A DNA stretch of 64,000 nt from Alphaproteobacteria bacterium (lineage in GTDB: Bacteria; Pseudomonadota; Alphaproteobacteria; Rhizobiales; Xanthobacteraceae), in contig VGEP01000020.1 in NCBI GenBank assembly GCA_016869215.1, positions 1 through 64,000 of the forward strand, given 5' to 3'. The first letter of the stretch is position 1; each line of letters opens with the position of its first letter. Made by a program: the position numbers and the translations under genes. Positions 48,004-56,511 of this stretch are shown here, one piece after another. Under the pieces are notes generated by a model, which saw nothing but the letters and a program-made list of their open reading frames with translations, was not told the DNA's origin and did not search any database.

Positions 48004-49961
48004 GACGCCGCCTCCAATGCTCTCGTTTCGGCAATCCGCTTGCGCCGCATCAACCAGTAGCCCGCCATCGCCAGCACCGGCACGGACAGCATTGCCGCCA
48101 CCGCCTCGCTCGGATGGAACAGCACCACCGCCGATACCGCGGCAAGGCCGATCCGCAACGCAAGATCGGCGTTGCGGTTGTCGCTGAAGTCCGCCTGCAT
48201 GGCGAATATGAAGCCGATGGAGGCTGACAAGATCAGCCCCGCTGCCAGAAACTGCTCGACGCCCGGCTGCACCACCAGCTCCGGCCGCACGAACACTCCG
48301 GCCATCAGCGTGAACAGGCAGACGCAGAGCTGCAGCGCGCGCCACAGCGTTCCCATGAACGAGGCGTCCGCGATCTTTGCCGTCACCGCGGCGACCACCG
48401 AGGTCGGCGGCGTCAACTCGCCCCAGACCGCAAGGAAGAACGCGAAGAAATGCACGGCCCAGGGATCGACGCCGACCTTGATCATGGGCGGGGCGATCAC
48501 CAGCGCGGTGAGGATATAGGTCGGCGCGGGCGGCAGGCCGGTGCCGAGCAGCGCGCCGAACACGAAAGCGACGATCACCATCGCCGCAAGATTGACGCCC
48601 GCGGCCTCGATCAGCAGCGCGCCGATCTTGGTCGGCACGCCGGTGATAACCAGCGCGCCGGTCATGATCGACAGCGTGGCAAGCAGCAGAGTCAGGTCGA
48701 CGGTCATGGACGTGAAGTTGTCGATCAGCCGGCCGATCGGCGGCACCAGCGCCTTCAGGCTGAACTCACCGGCCCGGACGAGTTGCACGATAAAGAACAG
48801 GAACAGGAACGAGCCGACGGCGACAAAGATGTAGAGCGCCGCGATCATGGCGGCGAGATTCATCGCGCCCATCAGCACCATCAGCCCGCCCACCACAGCG
48901 GCGAACGCCAACATGTTGACTGCGTGAGTGGCGTTGAAACTTTCGAGCTTCAATGCGCCCTTGCCGCCGACCTGGTAGCGCACCGCCAGCAGATACACCG
49001 ACAGCGAGACGCAGGCGTAATAAATGATCGCCGGCACGTAGCCGCGCGCCACCACGTCGAAATAGCTGCGGCCGAGGAAGTCCGCCATCAGGAAGGCCGA
49101 AATGCCCATCACCGGCGGCATGAGCTGGCCGCCGAGCGAGGACGCGGTCTCGATCGCGGCCGCGCTCGCGCGCGGCATGCCGGCGCCGATCATGGCGGGG
49201 ATCGTGACCGAGCCGATGGTCGCGGCGTTGGCTGCGCCGCTCCCGCTCACGGTGCCGACCGCCATCGAGCCGAACACCGCCGACTGCGGCAGCGCGTGCG
49301 AGGATTTCGCGGCGACCCGCTTGGCGGTCAGCAGGATCGAGTCCACCGCGCCGAACGCGCGCAGCACGGCCAGCACCAGCAGGAACGAGCCGATCAGGGT
49401 CAGCGCGAGCTGCGGCAGGCGCGAATAGACGCCGGTCGTGGTCTCGACGCTCATGGCGCTCGCGATCCGCTCCCAGGTCAGGCCCGGATGGTTGAACATG
49501 CCGGGCACGATCCAGCCGTAGACCGCATAGAGGATCAGAACGACGTTGAGCACGAACAGCGCGAAATGGCGCTTGCGCGTGTACTCCATCACGAGCAACA
49601 CCATGACCGAGCCCATCACCAGGTCGCTGGTGTTCCAAAACCCGGCCCGTACGGTCCGGATGTCGACGAACTCCCACCAGACGTAGAACCCCGACACCGC
49701 CGCGAGCACGATGTACAGCGCGCCGATTGCGTGGTTGGCCTGCCAGCCGAGCGACGGATAGAACTCGCCATTGCGCAGTTCGTCGAGCACGAACAGCGCG
49801 ACCGTAACCGGCAGCAGGATCACGACCAGGACCGTCGGCCCGCCTTCGCCGGAGACGTAGTAGTTGATCAGATAGACCGTGAAGAACGTGGCGATCGCGT
49901 AGAACAGGTACGTGACGGCAGGCCGCAATTGCAGCGGGGCCGAAGCGGCATTATCGGACAT
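48000..49961 (-). CDS. TRAP transporter permease, fused DctQ-DctM type (TAXI system)
   Basis: 653 residues with about 17 membrane helices. The N-terminal small-subunit part spans about 1-180 (WWEFVDIRTVRAGFWNTSDLVMG) and the large DctM part follows with SGSGAANAATIGSVTIPAMIGAGMPRASAAAIETASSLGGQLMPPVMGISAFLMADFLG and GALLGTGLPPAPTYILTALVIAPPMIKVGVDPWAVHFFAFFLAVWGELTPPTSVVAAV. These are typical of fused TRAP permeases with TAXI receptors. The TAXI binding protein gene lies 89 bases upstream. Probably imports an organic acid using a sodium or proton gradient. Confidence 0.94.
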   Translation of the reverse strand: MSDNAASAPLQLRPAVTYLFYAIATFFTVYLINYYVSGEGGPTVLVVILLPVTVALFVLDELRNGEFYPSLGWQANHAIGALYIVLAAVSGFYVWWEFVDIRTVRAGFWNTSDLVMGSVMVLLVMEYTRKRHFALFVLNVVLILYAVYGWIVPGMFNHPGLTWERIASAMSVETTTGVYSRLPQLALTLIGSFLLVLAVLRAFGAVDSILLTAKRVAAKSSHALPQSAVFGSMAVGTVSGSGAANAATIGSVTIPAMIGAGMPRASAAAIETASSLGGQLMPPVMGISAFLMADFLGRSYFDVVARGYVPAIIYYACVSLSVYLLAVRYQVGGKGALKLESFNATHAVNMLAFAAVVGGLMVLMGAMNLAAMIAALYIFVAVGSFLFLFFIVQLVRAGEFSLKALVPPIGRLIDNFTSMTVDLTLLLATLSIMTGALVITGVPTKIGALLIEAAGVNLAAMVIVAFVFGALLGTGLPPAPTYILTALVIAPPMIKVGVDPWAVHFFAFFLAVWGELTPPTSVVAAVTAKIADASFMGTLWRALQLCVCLFTLMAGVFVRPELVVQPGVEQFLAAGLILSASIGFIFAMQADFSDNRNADLALRIGLAAVSAVVLFHPSEAVAAMLSVPVLAMAGYWLMRRKRIAETRALEAAS

Positions 49962-50050
49962 GGAGGAAGGCCCCGCGCTTCAGGTTGCCTGGCCGGCCGG
50001 AAGGACGCGCGCGATGCTTGCGTCCTTCCGGGGCTCGTCAAGGCGTGGCG

Positions 50051-51079
50051 TCAGTTGGTCGCCGAGGCAACCCGGCTGTCCCACTTGGCGTCCCAGGCGT
50101 TGCGCTCGCGCATGAAGCGAGCCAGCCCCGGGTGGATCGGCACGAGGTCGACCGAGGAGGCGATGCCCTTCTTCTGCATCTCGATCATGCCCTTGCCCTT
50201 GAGCTGCGAGAAGCTGCCGTCGAGCTTGGCGAGTTCGTCGGCATTTTTCTCGACCGCAACGAGCATGCGGTAGACATCGTTGGCCGGGATCTCCAGGCCG
50301 ACGTGGAAGCCGTAGTAGAACGGCAGTTCCACGACCTTGTCGACGTGGACGTTGCGCTTGTAGACGCTGCCCGGCACTTCCGTCACGGCGAAGCCCGCCG
50401 CCTTCAGCTTGGCGATCTCGGCCGCGCTCGGATTGAGCGCCGCCCAGTCGGCTGCCAGCGACGCTTCGGTGATCCATGGCGCGGTGGTGGCTTCGGCGTT
50501 GGTGTAGATGATCATGCCGGCGATACGGCCGGAATCGAGCAGCGAGCCGGTGGTGGAGAGATCGATCTCCTGATACTCGTGCTTCACGCCGAGCGCGGTG
50601 AAGGCGCGTTCAAGATGCGCGCGCACGTCCCACGGCAGCGGGCCGGAGAAGAAGCGCTTGCCGCTCAGATCGCTCCAGGACTTGATCTTGCCCTTCTCGC
50701 GCGAGTGGATCGCCGCGCCGACCTCGACCGTGAAGGTCCAGAACGACTGCACCGGCTGGCGCTTCATCTGCGCCTTGAAGCCCTTGAAGCGCGCGATGTC
50801 CTTGGCGAGTTCGTAGAACGCGATGTCGGCGCCGTAATAGCCGAGGAACTGGCCGGTGGCGTAGCCCTTCACCGTGACGATGGCGCCGGGCGTCGGTTGC
50901 ACCGTGATGCGGTAGTCCTTCATCTCGCGGTTGAGAACCTGGGCGAGATTGACGAGTGCCTTGTGGCCGGCCGAGCCGACCGCCGACGTTCCCCACGGAA
51001 TGTCCTTCTGGGCCATCGACGGCGTCGCGATCGTCGCGAGTGCGCCGGCGGCGAGTGCGGCGAGCAGAATTTTGCGCAT
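50051..51079 (-). CDS. TAXI-family TRAP solute-binding protein
   Basis: 342 residues from MRKILLAALAAGALATIATPSMAQ, a clear signal peptide; upstream in-frame sequence is not conserved. The mature protein starts IPWGTSAVGSAGHKALVNLAQVLNREMKDYRITVQPTPGAIVTVKGYATGQFLGYYGADIAFYEL, matching the TAXI fold. It delivers ligand to the fused permease downstream. The 415 bases upstream (51080-51494, up to the MFS gene) contain no credible gene. Confidence 0.92.
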   Translation of the reverse strand: MRKILLAALAAGALATIATPSMAQKDIPWGTSAVGSAGHKALVNLAQVLNREMKDYRITVQPTPGAIVTVKGYATGQFLGYYGADIAFYELAKDIARFKGFKAQMKRQPVQSFWTFTVEVGAAIHSREKGKIKSWSDLSGKRFFSGPLPWDVRAHLERAFTALGVKHEYQEIDLSTTGSLLDSGRIAGMIIYTNAEATTAPWITEASLAADWAALNPSAAEIAKLKAAGFAVTEVPGSVYKRNVHVDKVVELPFYYGFHVGLEIPANDVYRMLVAVEKNADELAKLDGSFSQLKGKGMIEMQKKGIASSVDLVPIHPGLARFMRERNAWDAKWDSRVASATN

Positions 51080-51494
51080 GAAGTTCCTCCGAGGTCGTTG
51101 TTGATCGTTCGAACAATTGTCGGCATTGCTCCCCGCGATTCGGGCTTGTGCCCGCCCGTGTCGCCGGGTGTCATCCAAGTGTAGGCGCATGGCACTCCCG
51201 GACAAGCGGGTTCTTGCCCGGAGCTTCGGCCGCGCGCCGCGTGCAGCAGAACCCCGCGTTTGCCGTCATCGTCCGGCCTGCGGCGGAGATTTCAGCGCAA
51301 ATGGCGCGTTTCGCGGCTGCTACATGACGCCGCATCCATGCCGCACTGCGCCATCGGCGGGCGGCATCCCAAGCGGCAACCCAGACATTCGGGAACCGGC
51401 GTTGGCAGCGGACACCGCCGCGCTATAAGGCTCACTGCTTTCGTCGTTCCAAGCTCAAGAACACAGACGCGCCCGGCGCCGGCCCCTCAACCGC
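51080..51494. other. Intergenic region between divergent TAXI and MFS genes
   Basis: 415 bases. Frames on both strands are Arg/Pro-rich noise. It must hold both promoters; I see no distinct palindrome or repeat. Confidence 0.4.
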
Positions 51495-52766
51495 ATGCAC
51501 CAACCGCTCCCTCGACCGGCCGGCGTGTCCGGTGTGCCCTGGGTCATCAAACGCAACACGGCGCTGTTCGCGCTGTCGCAGTCCTTCATGGGCGCGGGCA
51601 CCCAGCTCGGCTACGGCGTGGGTCCGCTGATGGTGGTGGCGCTCACGGGCTCCGCGAGCCTCGCGGGGCTCACCGTCGCGCTGTTCGGCATCAGCCGCTT
51701 CATGGTGTCGTACCCGGTCGGCAAGGTCACCGACACCTACGGCCGCAAGCCCGGCATTCAGCTCGGGCTGGTGCTTGCGCTGATCGGGACGCTGACGGTC
51801 GGCCTGTCCATGGCGTTCCACAGCTTCGCCGGGCTGACGCTCGGCATGCTGGTGTTCGGCATGGGCATGAACGCAGCCCAGCAGTTGCGCGTCGGCGCGG
51901 CCGACATGTTCCCGCCGCGGCTGCGCGCCCAGGCGCTCGGCTTCGTCGCGACCGGATCGATGCTGGGCCTCGCGATCAGCCCGTTCCTGATGTGGTTCTC
52001 CGAAGGCATCGCCCCGCGCGTCGGCATCGAACCCATCGCCCTGCCCTGGCTGATGGTGCCGACGCTGATCCTCTTGGGCATGGTGCTGGTGACGTTCGTG
52101 AACCCCGATCCGAAGGAGATCGGGATGAATCTCCAGCGCTACTATCCCGACTACAAGCAGCCGCCCCCTCTCACGCCCGAACAACAGAGCGCGTTCAGCG
52201 CGAAGGAGCTTTGGGCGCACACGCCGAGCCGGCTCGCTATCGTCTCCAATGCCGCGGGCCAGGGCAACATGGCGATCGTGATGGTGCTGACCTCGCTGGT
52301 GCTGCACCACCACGGCCATTCGCTGACCGCGATCGCGTTCTCGCACATGTTCCATTCCGCCGGCATGTTCGCCTTCACCATCCCGCTCGGCCGGCTCGCC
52401 GACCGTTTCGGCCGCGAGCGGGTGATGTATCCGGGCGTCGGAATTTCGCTGCTCGGCGCGCTGTGCGTCACATTCATCGACGGCTACTGGTGGGTCACGC
52501 TCGGCACGTTCCTGGTCGGGCTCGGCTGGTCGGCGGCGTTCGTGGCCTCGACCGCGCTGATCGCCGACCATGCCCGGACCGAGCATCGCGGACGCGCCAT
52601 CGGCGTCAGCGAAAGCGCGGCCGGCGTCATGTCGGTCGTCGCGGCCGGCGTCACCGGCCCGCTGGTCGAATGCACGAGCCTGCCGGCCGCGGGCGCGGTG
52701 GCCGCGCTGATCGCGGCCGTGCCGCTCGCAATGCTGGCGTGGACGCTGGCGACGCGGCGGCGCTGA
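51495..52766 (+). CDS. Major facilitator superfamily transporter
   Basis: 423 residues and about 12 membrane helices. The MFS loop 2-3 motif appears as YPVGKVTDTYGRKPGIQLG (GxxxDxxGRK) and its repeat as IPLGRLADRFGRERVMYPG. A central cytoplasmic loop of about 50 residues (NPDPKEIGMNLQRYYPDYKQPPPLTPEQQSAF) separates the halves. Substrate cannot be read; position beside acid-uptake systems suggests an organic acid or an efflux drug. It converges on the DctP gene with a 32-base gap. Confidence 0.88.
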   Translation: MHQPLPRPAGVSGVPWVIKRNTALFALSQSFMGAGTQLGYGVGPLMVVALTGSASLAGLTVALFGISRFMVSYPVGKVTDTYGRKPGIQLGLVLALIGTLTVGLSMAFHSFAGLTLGMLVFGMGMNAAQQLRVGAADMFPPRLRAQALGFVATGSMLGLAISPFLMWFSEGIAPRVGIEPIALPWLMVPTLILLGMVLVTFVNPDPKEIGMNLQRYYPDYKQPPPLTPEQQSAFSAKELWAHTPSRLAIVSNAAGQGNMAIVMVLTSLVLHHHGHSLTAIAFSHMFHSAGMFAFTIPLGRLADRFGRERVMYPGVGISLLGALCVTFIDGYWWVTLGTFLVGLGWSAAFVASTALIADHARTEHRGRAIGVSESAAGVMSVVAAGVTGPLVECTSLPAAGAVAALIAAVPLAMLAWTLATRRR

Positions 52767-52798
52767 GCGCAACCCTGCACCGGCGCCGCAGCGGCACA

Positions 52799-53836
52799 CT
52801 ACTTTGCGTACTTCTCCACCAGCGCCTGCGCGTCCGCGATCAGCTTCGCGCCGTTGGTGCCGGACTTGTCGATCTCGTCCTTGAACCGCGCATAGACGGG
52901 CTGGACCATCGACTTGAACTTCGCGGTTTCCGCGGCGTTCAAGGTCACGAATTTGTTCTTGGAGCGCGCCTGCATGGCCTTGAGCCCGTCGGCGTCGATC
53001 GTGTCCCAGACCTTGATCGCGAATGGCGCGAGATTGCGGCCGGAATTGTCGTCAATCACCTTCTTCAGGTCCGGCGGCAGGCTCTGGTACTTGGCCTTGT
53101 TCATCAGGAACATGAAGACGGTGGTGCCCATGCGCGGCTGCGGACCGTCGAACGTGGTGAAGTAGTCCACCAGGTCCTGCATCTTGACCGCGGGCGCGAT
53201 TTCGTAGGTCAGCACGGCGCCGCTGACGGTGCCCTTGGTGAGCATCGGGGCCAGTTCGGGCAGTGCGACCTGCAGCGGCGCGCCGCCGGCCGCCTCGACG
53301 ATCCAGGCGCTGGTGCGCGACGGCGTGCGCAGCTTCATGCCCCGGAAATCCTCGACCTTGTTGATCGGATTCTTGGTCATGAACAGCGTGCCGGCGTGGG
53401 CGTGCACCAGCAGCGGGTGATAGGGCGCAAGCTCCTTCTGCATGTGCATCGCCGTGAAGTCCTGCAGCGCCATCACCGTCGACTTGGTGTCGCGGTGCAG
53501 GAACGGCAGCTCAAACGCCTCGTCCTTGACCATGATCCCCGGCGTGAAGCCCGGCAGCGTCCAGATGATGTCGACGACGCCGTCGCGCACCTGGGTCAGG
53601 AGCTGCGCGGGAGTGCCGCCGAGCTGCATCGAGGTATGCACGTTCACCTTGATGCGGCCATTGGAGTCCTTGCCGATCTTTTCCGCCCACGGCAGCAGGA
53701 AATGCCTCGCCGGATTGGCGACCGGAGGCATGAAGGTATGGACGCGCAGCGTCACTTCCTGCGCCAACGACGGCGCGGAGCCGAAGCCCATCGTCCAGGC
53801 AACAGTCGCGATCGCAATGAATGCCGATTTCCTCAT
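52799..53836 (-). CDS. DctP-type TRAP solute-binding protein (orphan)
   Basis: 345 residues from MRKSAFIAIATVAWTMGFGSAPSLAQ (signal peptide). Mature start VTLRVHTFMPPVANPARHFLLPWAEKIGKDSNGRIKVNVHTSMQLGGTPAQLLTQVRDGVVDIIWTLPGFTPG is typical of DctP, and FRGMKLRTPSRTSAWIVEAAGGAPLQVALPELAPMLTKGTVSGAV carries the carboxylate-binding Arg (KLRTP). No DctQ or DctM gene adjoins it, so its membrane partner is elsewhere. It may serve the acid-CoA ligase operon upstream in the same direction. Confidence 0.92.
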   Translation of the reverse strand: MRKSAFIAIATVAWTMGFGSAPSLAQEVTLRVHTFMPPVANPARHFLLPWAEKIGKDSNGRIKVNVHTSMQLGGTPAQLLTQVRDGVVDIIWTLPGFTPGIMVKDEAFELPFLHRDTKSTVMALQDFTAMHMQKELAPYHPLLVHAHAGTLFMTKNPINKVEDFRGMKLRTPSRTSAWIVEAAGGAPLQVALPELAPMLTKGTVSGAVLTYEIAPAVKMQDLVDYFTTFDGPQPRMGTTVFMFLMNKAKYQSLPPDLKKVIDDNSGRNLAPFAIKVWDTIDADGLKAMQARSKNKFVTLNAAETAKFKSMVQPVYARFKDEIDKSGTNGAKLIADAQALVEKYAK

Positions 53837-53932
53837 GGCAATGTCCTCCCAAGGGCACACGCCCACCTCGAAAGACTAGCCGTTTGGACCTGACCGGAAA
53901 ACCGGCTCTTGTGGCATTCGCGAGATGTGGCG

Positions 53933-55516
53933 TCAGCCGCCGGCCGCTGCCGCCCGTTCCAGCGCAAGCCTGGCGACCTGGCTGCGCTGGGTCTTGCCGT
54001 TGGCGTTCTTCGGCAAGGCGTCGAACGTCAGCACGCGATGCGGCAGCTTGAACGGTGCGATTTTGCCGGTCAGGGCCTTGGCCAATGCAGCCTCATCAAT
54101 CGCCTCGGCTCCCGCACGCGGCACCAGCGCCGCCCCAATGCGGTTGCCGATCTCGCGGTCGGGGATCGCGAACACGCAGGCCTCCTCGAACCGGCCGAGA
54201 CCTAAGATCGCGTCCTCCAGTTCGCGCGGCGCGATCAAGACGCCCTTGCTCTTGAAGCAGTCGTCGGCGCGGCCGACGATGAACACGTAGCCGTCGTCGT
54301 CCATGCGCGCGAGGTCGGAGGTGACGAAAAAGCCGCCGCGCATCGCCTTGCTTGTGGCGTCCTCGTCGCCGAGATAGCCGAGGAAGAAGCCCGGATAATC
54401 CAGTCCGAAAGCGAGCGTGCCGGTTTCGCCGGCGGGCAGCGGCTTGAGGTTCGCGTCCACCACCGCGGCGCGCGCCCCCCAGGTCCGCCCGGTCGAGCCC
54501 TCGCGCTTCTCGACGGTCGGCCCGTCGCCGATTACCATTTGTGCCTCGGAGACGCCGTAGTGCTCCCAGATCGGGCAGCCGAAGCGCGCCTGCCATTCCC
54601 TGCGCACCGAATCCTCCAGTGGCTCGCCGGTCGAGTTGCAGCCGCGCAGCGACGATACGTCGAAACGCGTCTCGATGCCCGGCGTGCCGAGGATGCGGCG
54701 GTAGAGCGTCGCGACGCTGTGCAGCAACGTGACGCGATCGCGCTGGATGGTTTCGAGGATGCGTTCCGGCGCGGCGCGGTCCTCCATGATCGAGCCGGTG
54801 GTGCCGTTGCGCAGCGGGAACATGACATTGTGGCCGAGCGCACTGATGAAGCTCCACTCGCCGGTGGCGAGGATGACGTCGCCCTGCTGCGGTGGCACGC
54901 GGGCGCGGTTGGAGTCGCCCAGCGCCTCGAGCCAGCGGTGGGCGTGAACCACGCCCTTGGGCTTGCCGGTGGTTCCGGAGGTGAAAACGACAAAGGCTTC
55001 GGCGTCGCGGCTTGCATCGATTGGCAGCGGCATCCGCTCATTCCCGCGCAAGCGGGAATCCAGTCCTTCCTGCGCTGGGTCCCCGCTTTCGCGGGGACGA
55101 GCGGATGGCGGTGCAATCAATGCTTCGCGCGTGACAATCAATCGTGGCGTTGTCGGCCGAAGCCCCGCCGTCGCGGCGTCGTCGCGCATGGCGTCCGAAA
55201 GCAGGAACAGCAACGGGTCCGACAGGTTGACGATGTGCTCCAATTCGCTGCGGCCGAACTGGGAGTTTTGCAGAACCGGGATCGCGCCGATCCAGATGCA
55301 GGCGAGGACCGCCGCCGCGAACTCCACCGAATTGGTCATCCGCACGATCACGCGCCCGCCGGGCGTGACACCTGCCGCGCGCAGGTCCGCCACCAGTGCG
55401 AACACCATACGCTGAAACTCGGCATTGGACACCGGCCCCTCTGCGGTGAGAAACGCCGGATGGTTTGCGTTCGCAGGCTCGCGTCCGCGCCGGAGCGCGA
55501 TTTCGGCGAGATTCAT
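53933..55516 (-). CDS. AMP-forming acyl/aryl-CoA ligase with an in-frame repeat insertion
   Basis: 527 residues. The AMP-binding signature is FVVFTSGTTGKPKGVVHAHRW at about residue 180; later LRGCNSTGEPL, YGVSEAQMVIGDG and FFVTSDLARMDDDGYVFIVGRADDCFKSKGVLIAPRELEDAIL are standard, and the catalytic Lys lies in NGKTQRSQVAR near the C-terminus. It activates a carboxylic acid, perhaps aromatic (benzoate-CoA ligase-like). Residues about 140-160 (ARPRESGDPAQEGLDSRLRG) are encoded by a dispersed double-hairpin repeat at 55040-55098, in frame. Operon with the enoyl-CoA hydratase gene, 10 bases apart. Confidence 0.9.
   Translation of the reverse strand: MNLAEIALRRGREPANANHPAFLTAEGPVSNAEFQRMVFALVADLRAAGVTPGGRVIVRMTNSVEFAAAVLACIWIGAIPVLQNSQFGRSELEHIVNLSDPLLFLLSDAMRDDAATAGLRPTTPRLIVTREALIAPPSARPRESGDPAQEGLDSRLRGNERMPLPIDASRDAEAFVVFTSGTTGKPKGVVHAHRWLEALGDSNRARVPPQQGDVILATGEWSFISALGHNVMFPLRNGTTGSIMEDRAAPERILETIQRDRVTLLHSVATLYRRILGTPGIETRFDVSSLRGCNSTGEPLEDSVRREWQARFGCPIWEHYGVSEAQMVIGDGPTVEKREGSTGRTWGARAAVVDANLKPLPAGETGTLAFGLDYPGFFLGYLGDEDATSKAMRGGFFVTSDLARMDDDGYVFIVGRADDCFKSKGVLIAPRELEDAILGLGRFEEACVFAIPDREIGNRIGAALVPRAGAEAIDEAALAKALTGKIAPFKLPHRVLTFDALPKNANGKTQRSQVARLALERAAAAGG
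55040..55098. repeat. Double-hairpin dispersed repeat inside a ligase gene
   Basis: Two hairpins: ATTCCCGC-GCAA-GCGGGAAT at 55040-55059 and GTCCCCGC-TTTC-GCGGGGAC at 55079-55098. The translation (PRESGDP...DSRLRGNE) is the familiar reading of a very common bacterial intergenic repeat. Here it lies within an open gene without breaking the frame. Confidence 0.85.
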
Positions 55517-55526
55517 TCGCAGCGCC

Positions 55527-56408
55527 TCAGCCGCCGTAGCCCGGCCCGCGATAGTTCGGCGGGCGCTTGTCGAGGAAGGCGCGGATACCCTCGCGGCAAT
55601 CGGCCGTGCGGGTGATCTCCATCACCGCCTCAAGCTCGGCCTGCGCACCCTCGGCATTCTTGTTATGATCCCAGTAGCGCCGCACCAGCGCCTTGGCATG
55701 GCGCACCGACAGGAACGGCGCGGACGCGATCTTGTCGGCGCGCTTGAACGTCTCTTCGAGCAGCTTGTCGTGCGGGAACACGCGCTCGACCAGGCCGATG
55801 CGCTCGGCCTCGGCGGCGTCGACGATCTCGCCGGTCATGATCATTTCCATCGCGCGGCCGAGGCCGACGAATTTCGGCAGATTGCGCGCGCCGCCCGATT
55901 CCGGGACGAAGCCCGCGGGCACCGCGACCTCGCCGAGCTTGGCCTTGTCGGAGGCGTAGCGGATGTCGCAGGCGGTGGCGAGTTCGAGGCCGATGCCGAC
56001 CGCGGGGCCGTTGATCGCGGCGATGGTCACGCATGGCAGCTCTTCGAGCTTGCGGATCGCGCGCTGGATCACGACATGGCGCAGGTCGTTGAAGAAGTAA
56101 TTGGCGAGTTCCTTGTAGGGACCGAAGTCGCCGAAGTCGTGCTCCTCGTCGAGTGCGCCGAGCGGGGCGGCTTCGCTCCTGAGATCGCCGCCCGCGGAGA
56201 ACCCCCTGCCCTCGCCGGTGACGACCACGACGCGCAGCCGGTCGTCGCGGCGGATCTGGTCGAGCAGCAGGTCAAGTTCGACCCGCATCCGCACGTCGAT
56301 GGCGTTGAGCGCCTCCGGCCGGTTGAGCGTGATCAGCCCGATGCAATTGTCGTCCGGCGCGCTTGCCGGAGCCCGCAGCGACCATTTCAGGGTCTTGAAC
56401 GCGAACAT
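55527..56408 (-). CDS. Enoyl-CoA hydratase/isomerase family protein
   Basis: 293 residues of the crotonase fold: IGLITLNRPEALNAIDVRMRVELDLLL, oxyanion-hole EGRGFSAGGDLRSE, and CVTIAAINGPAVGIGLELATACDIRYASDKAKLGEVAVPAGFVPESGGARNLPKFVGLGRAMEMIMTGEIVDAAEAERIGLVERVFP. The Glu in FVPESGG takes the second catalytic position. A middle insertion (DEEHDFGDFGPYKELANYFFNDLRHVV) is longer than average. It acts on an enoyl- or aryl-CoA made by the ligase encoded 10 bases downstream. Confidence 0.92.
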   Translation of the reverse strand: MFAFKTLKWSLRAPASAPDDNCIGLITLNRPEALNAIDVRMRVELDLLLDQIRRDDRLRVVVVTGEGRGFSAGGDLRSEAAPLGALDEEHDFGDFGPYKELANYFFNDLRHVVIQRAIRKLEELPCVTIAAINGPAVGIGLELATACDIRYASDKAKLGEVAVPAGFVPESGGARNLPKFVGLGRAMEMIMTGEIVDAAEAERIGLVERVFPHDKLLEETFKRADKIASAPFLSVRHAKALVRRYWDHNKNAEGAQAELEAVMEITRTADCREGIRAFLDKRPPNYRGPGYGG

Positions 56409-56511
56409 CGTTGTCTCCCTACGCGCGCGCCACGATCTCGGTCATCCTCCCCCTCCGGGATGGGGGGAGCCGAGCCTGCGGCATTCTCGGAACTCAATCT
56501 ATCGGAAGTCG

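Noticed and set aside
51260-53893. 877-codon plus-strand frame across the MFS and DctP genes
   Set aside because: It crosses two well-supported genes in other frames and reads as low-complexity Arg/Ala/Gly.
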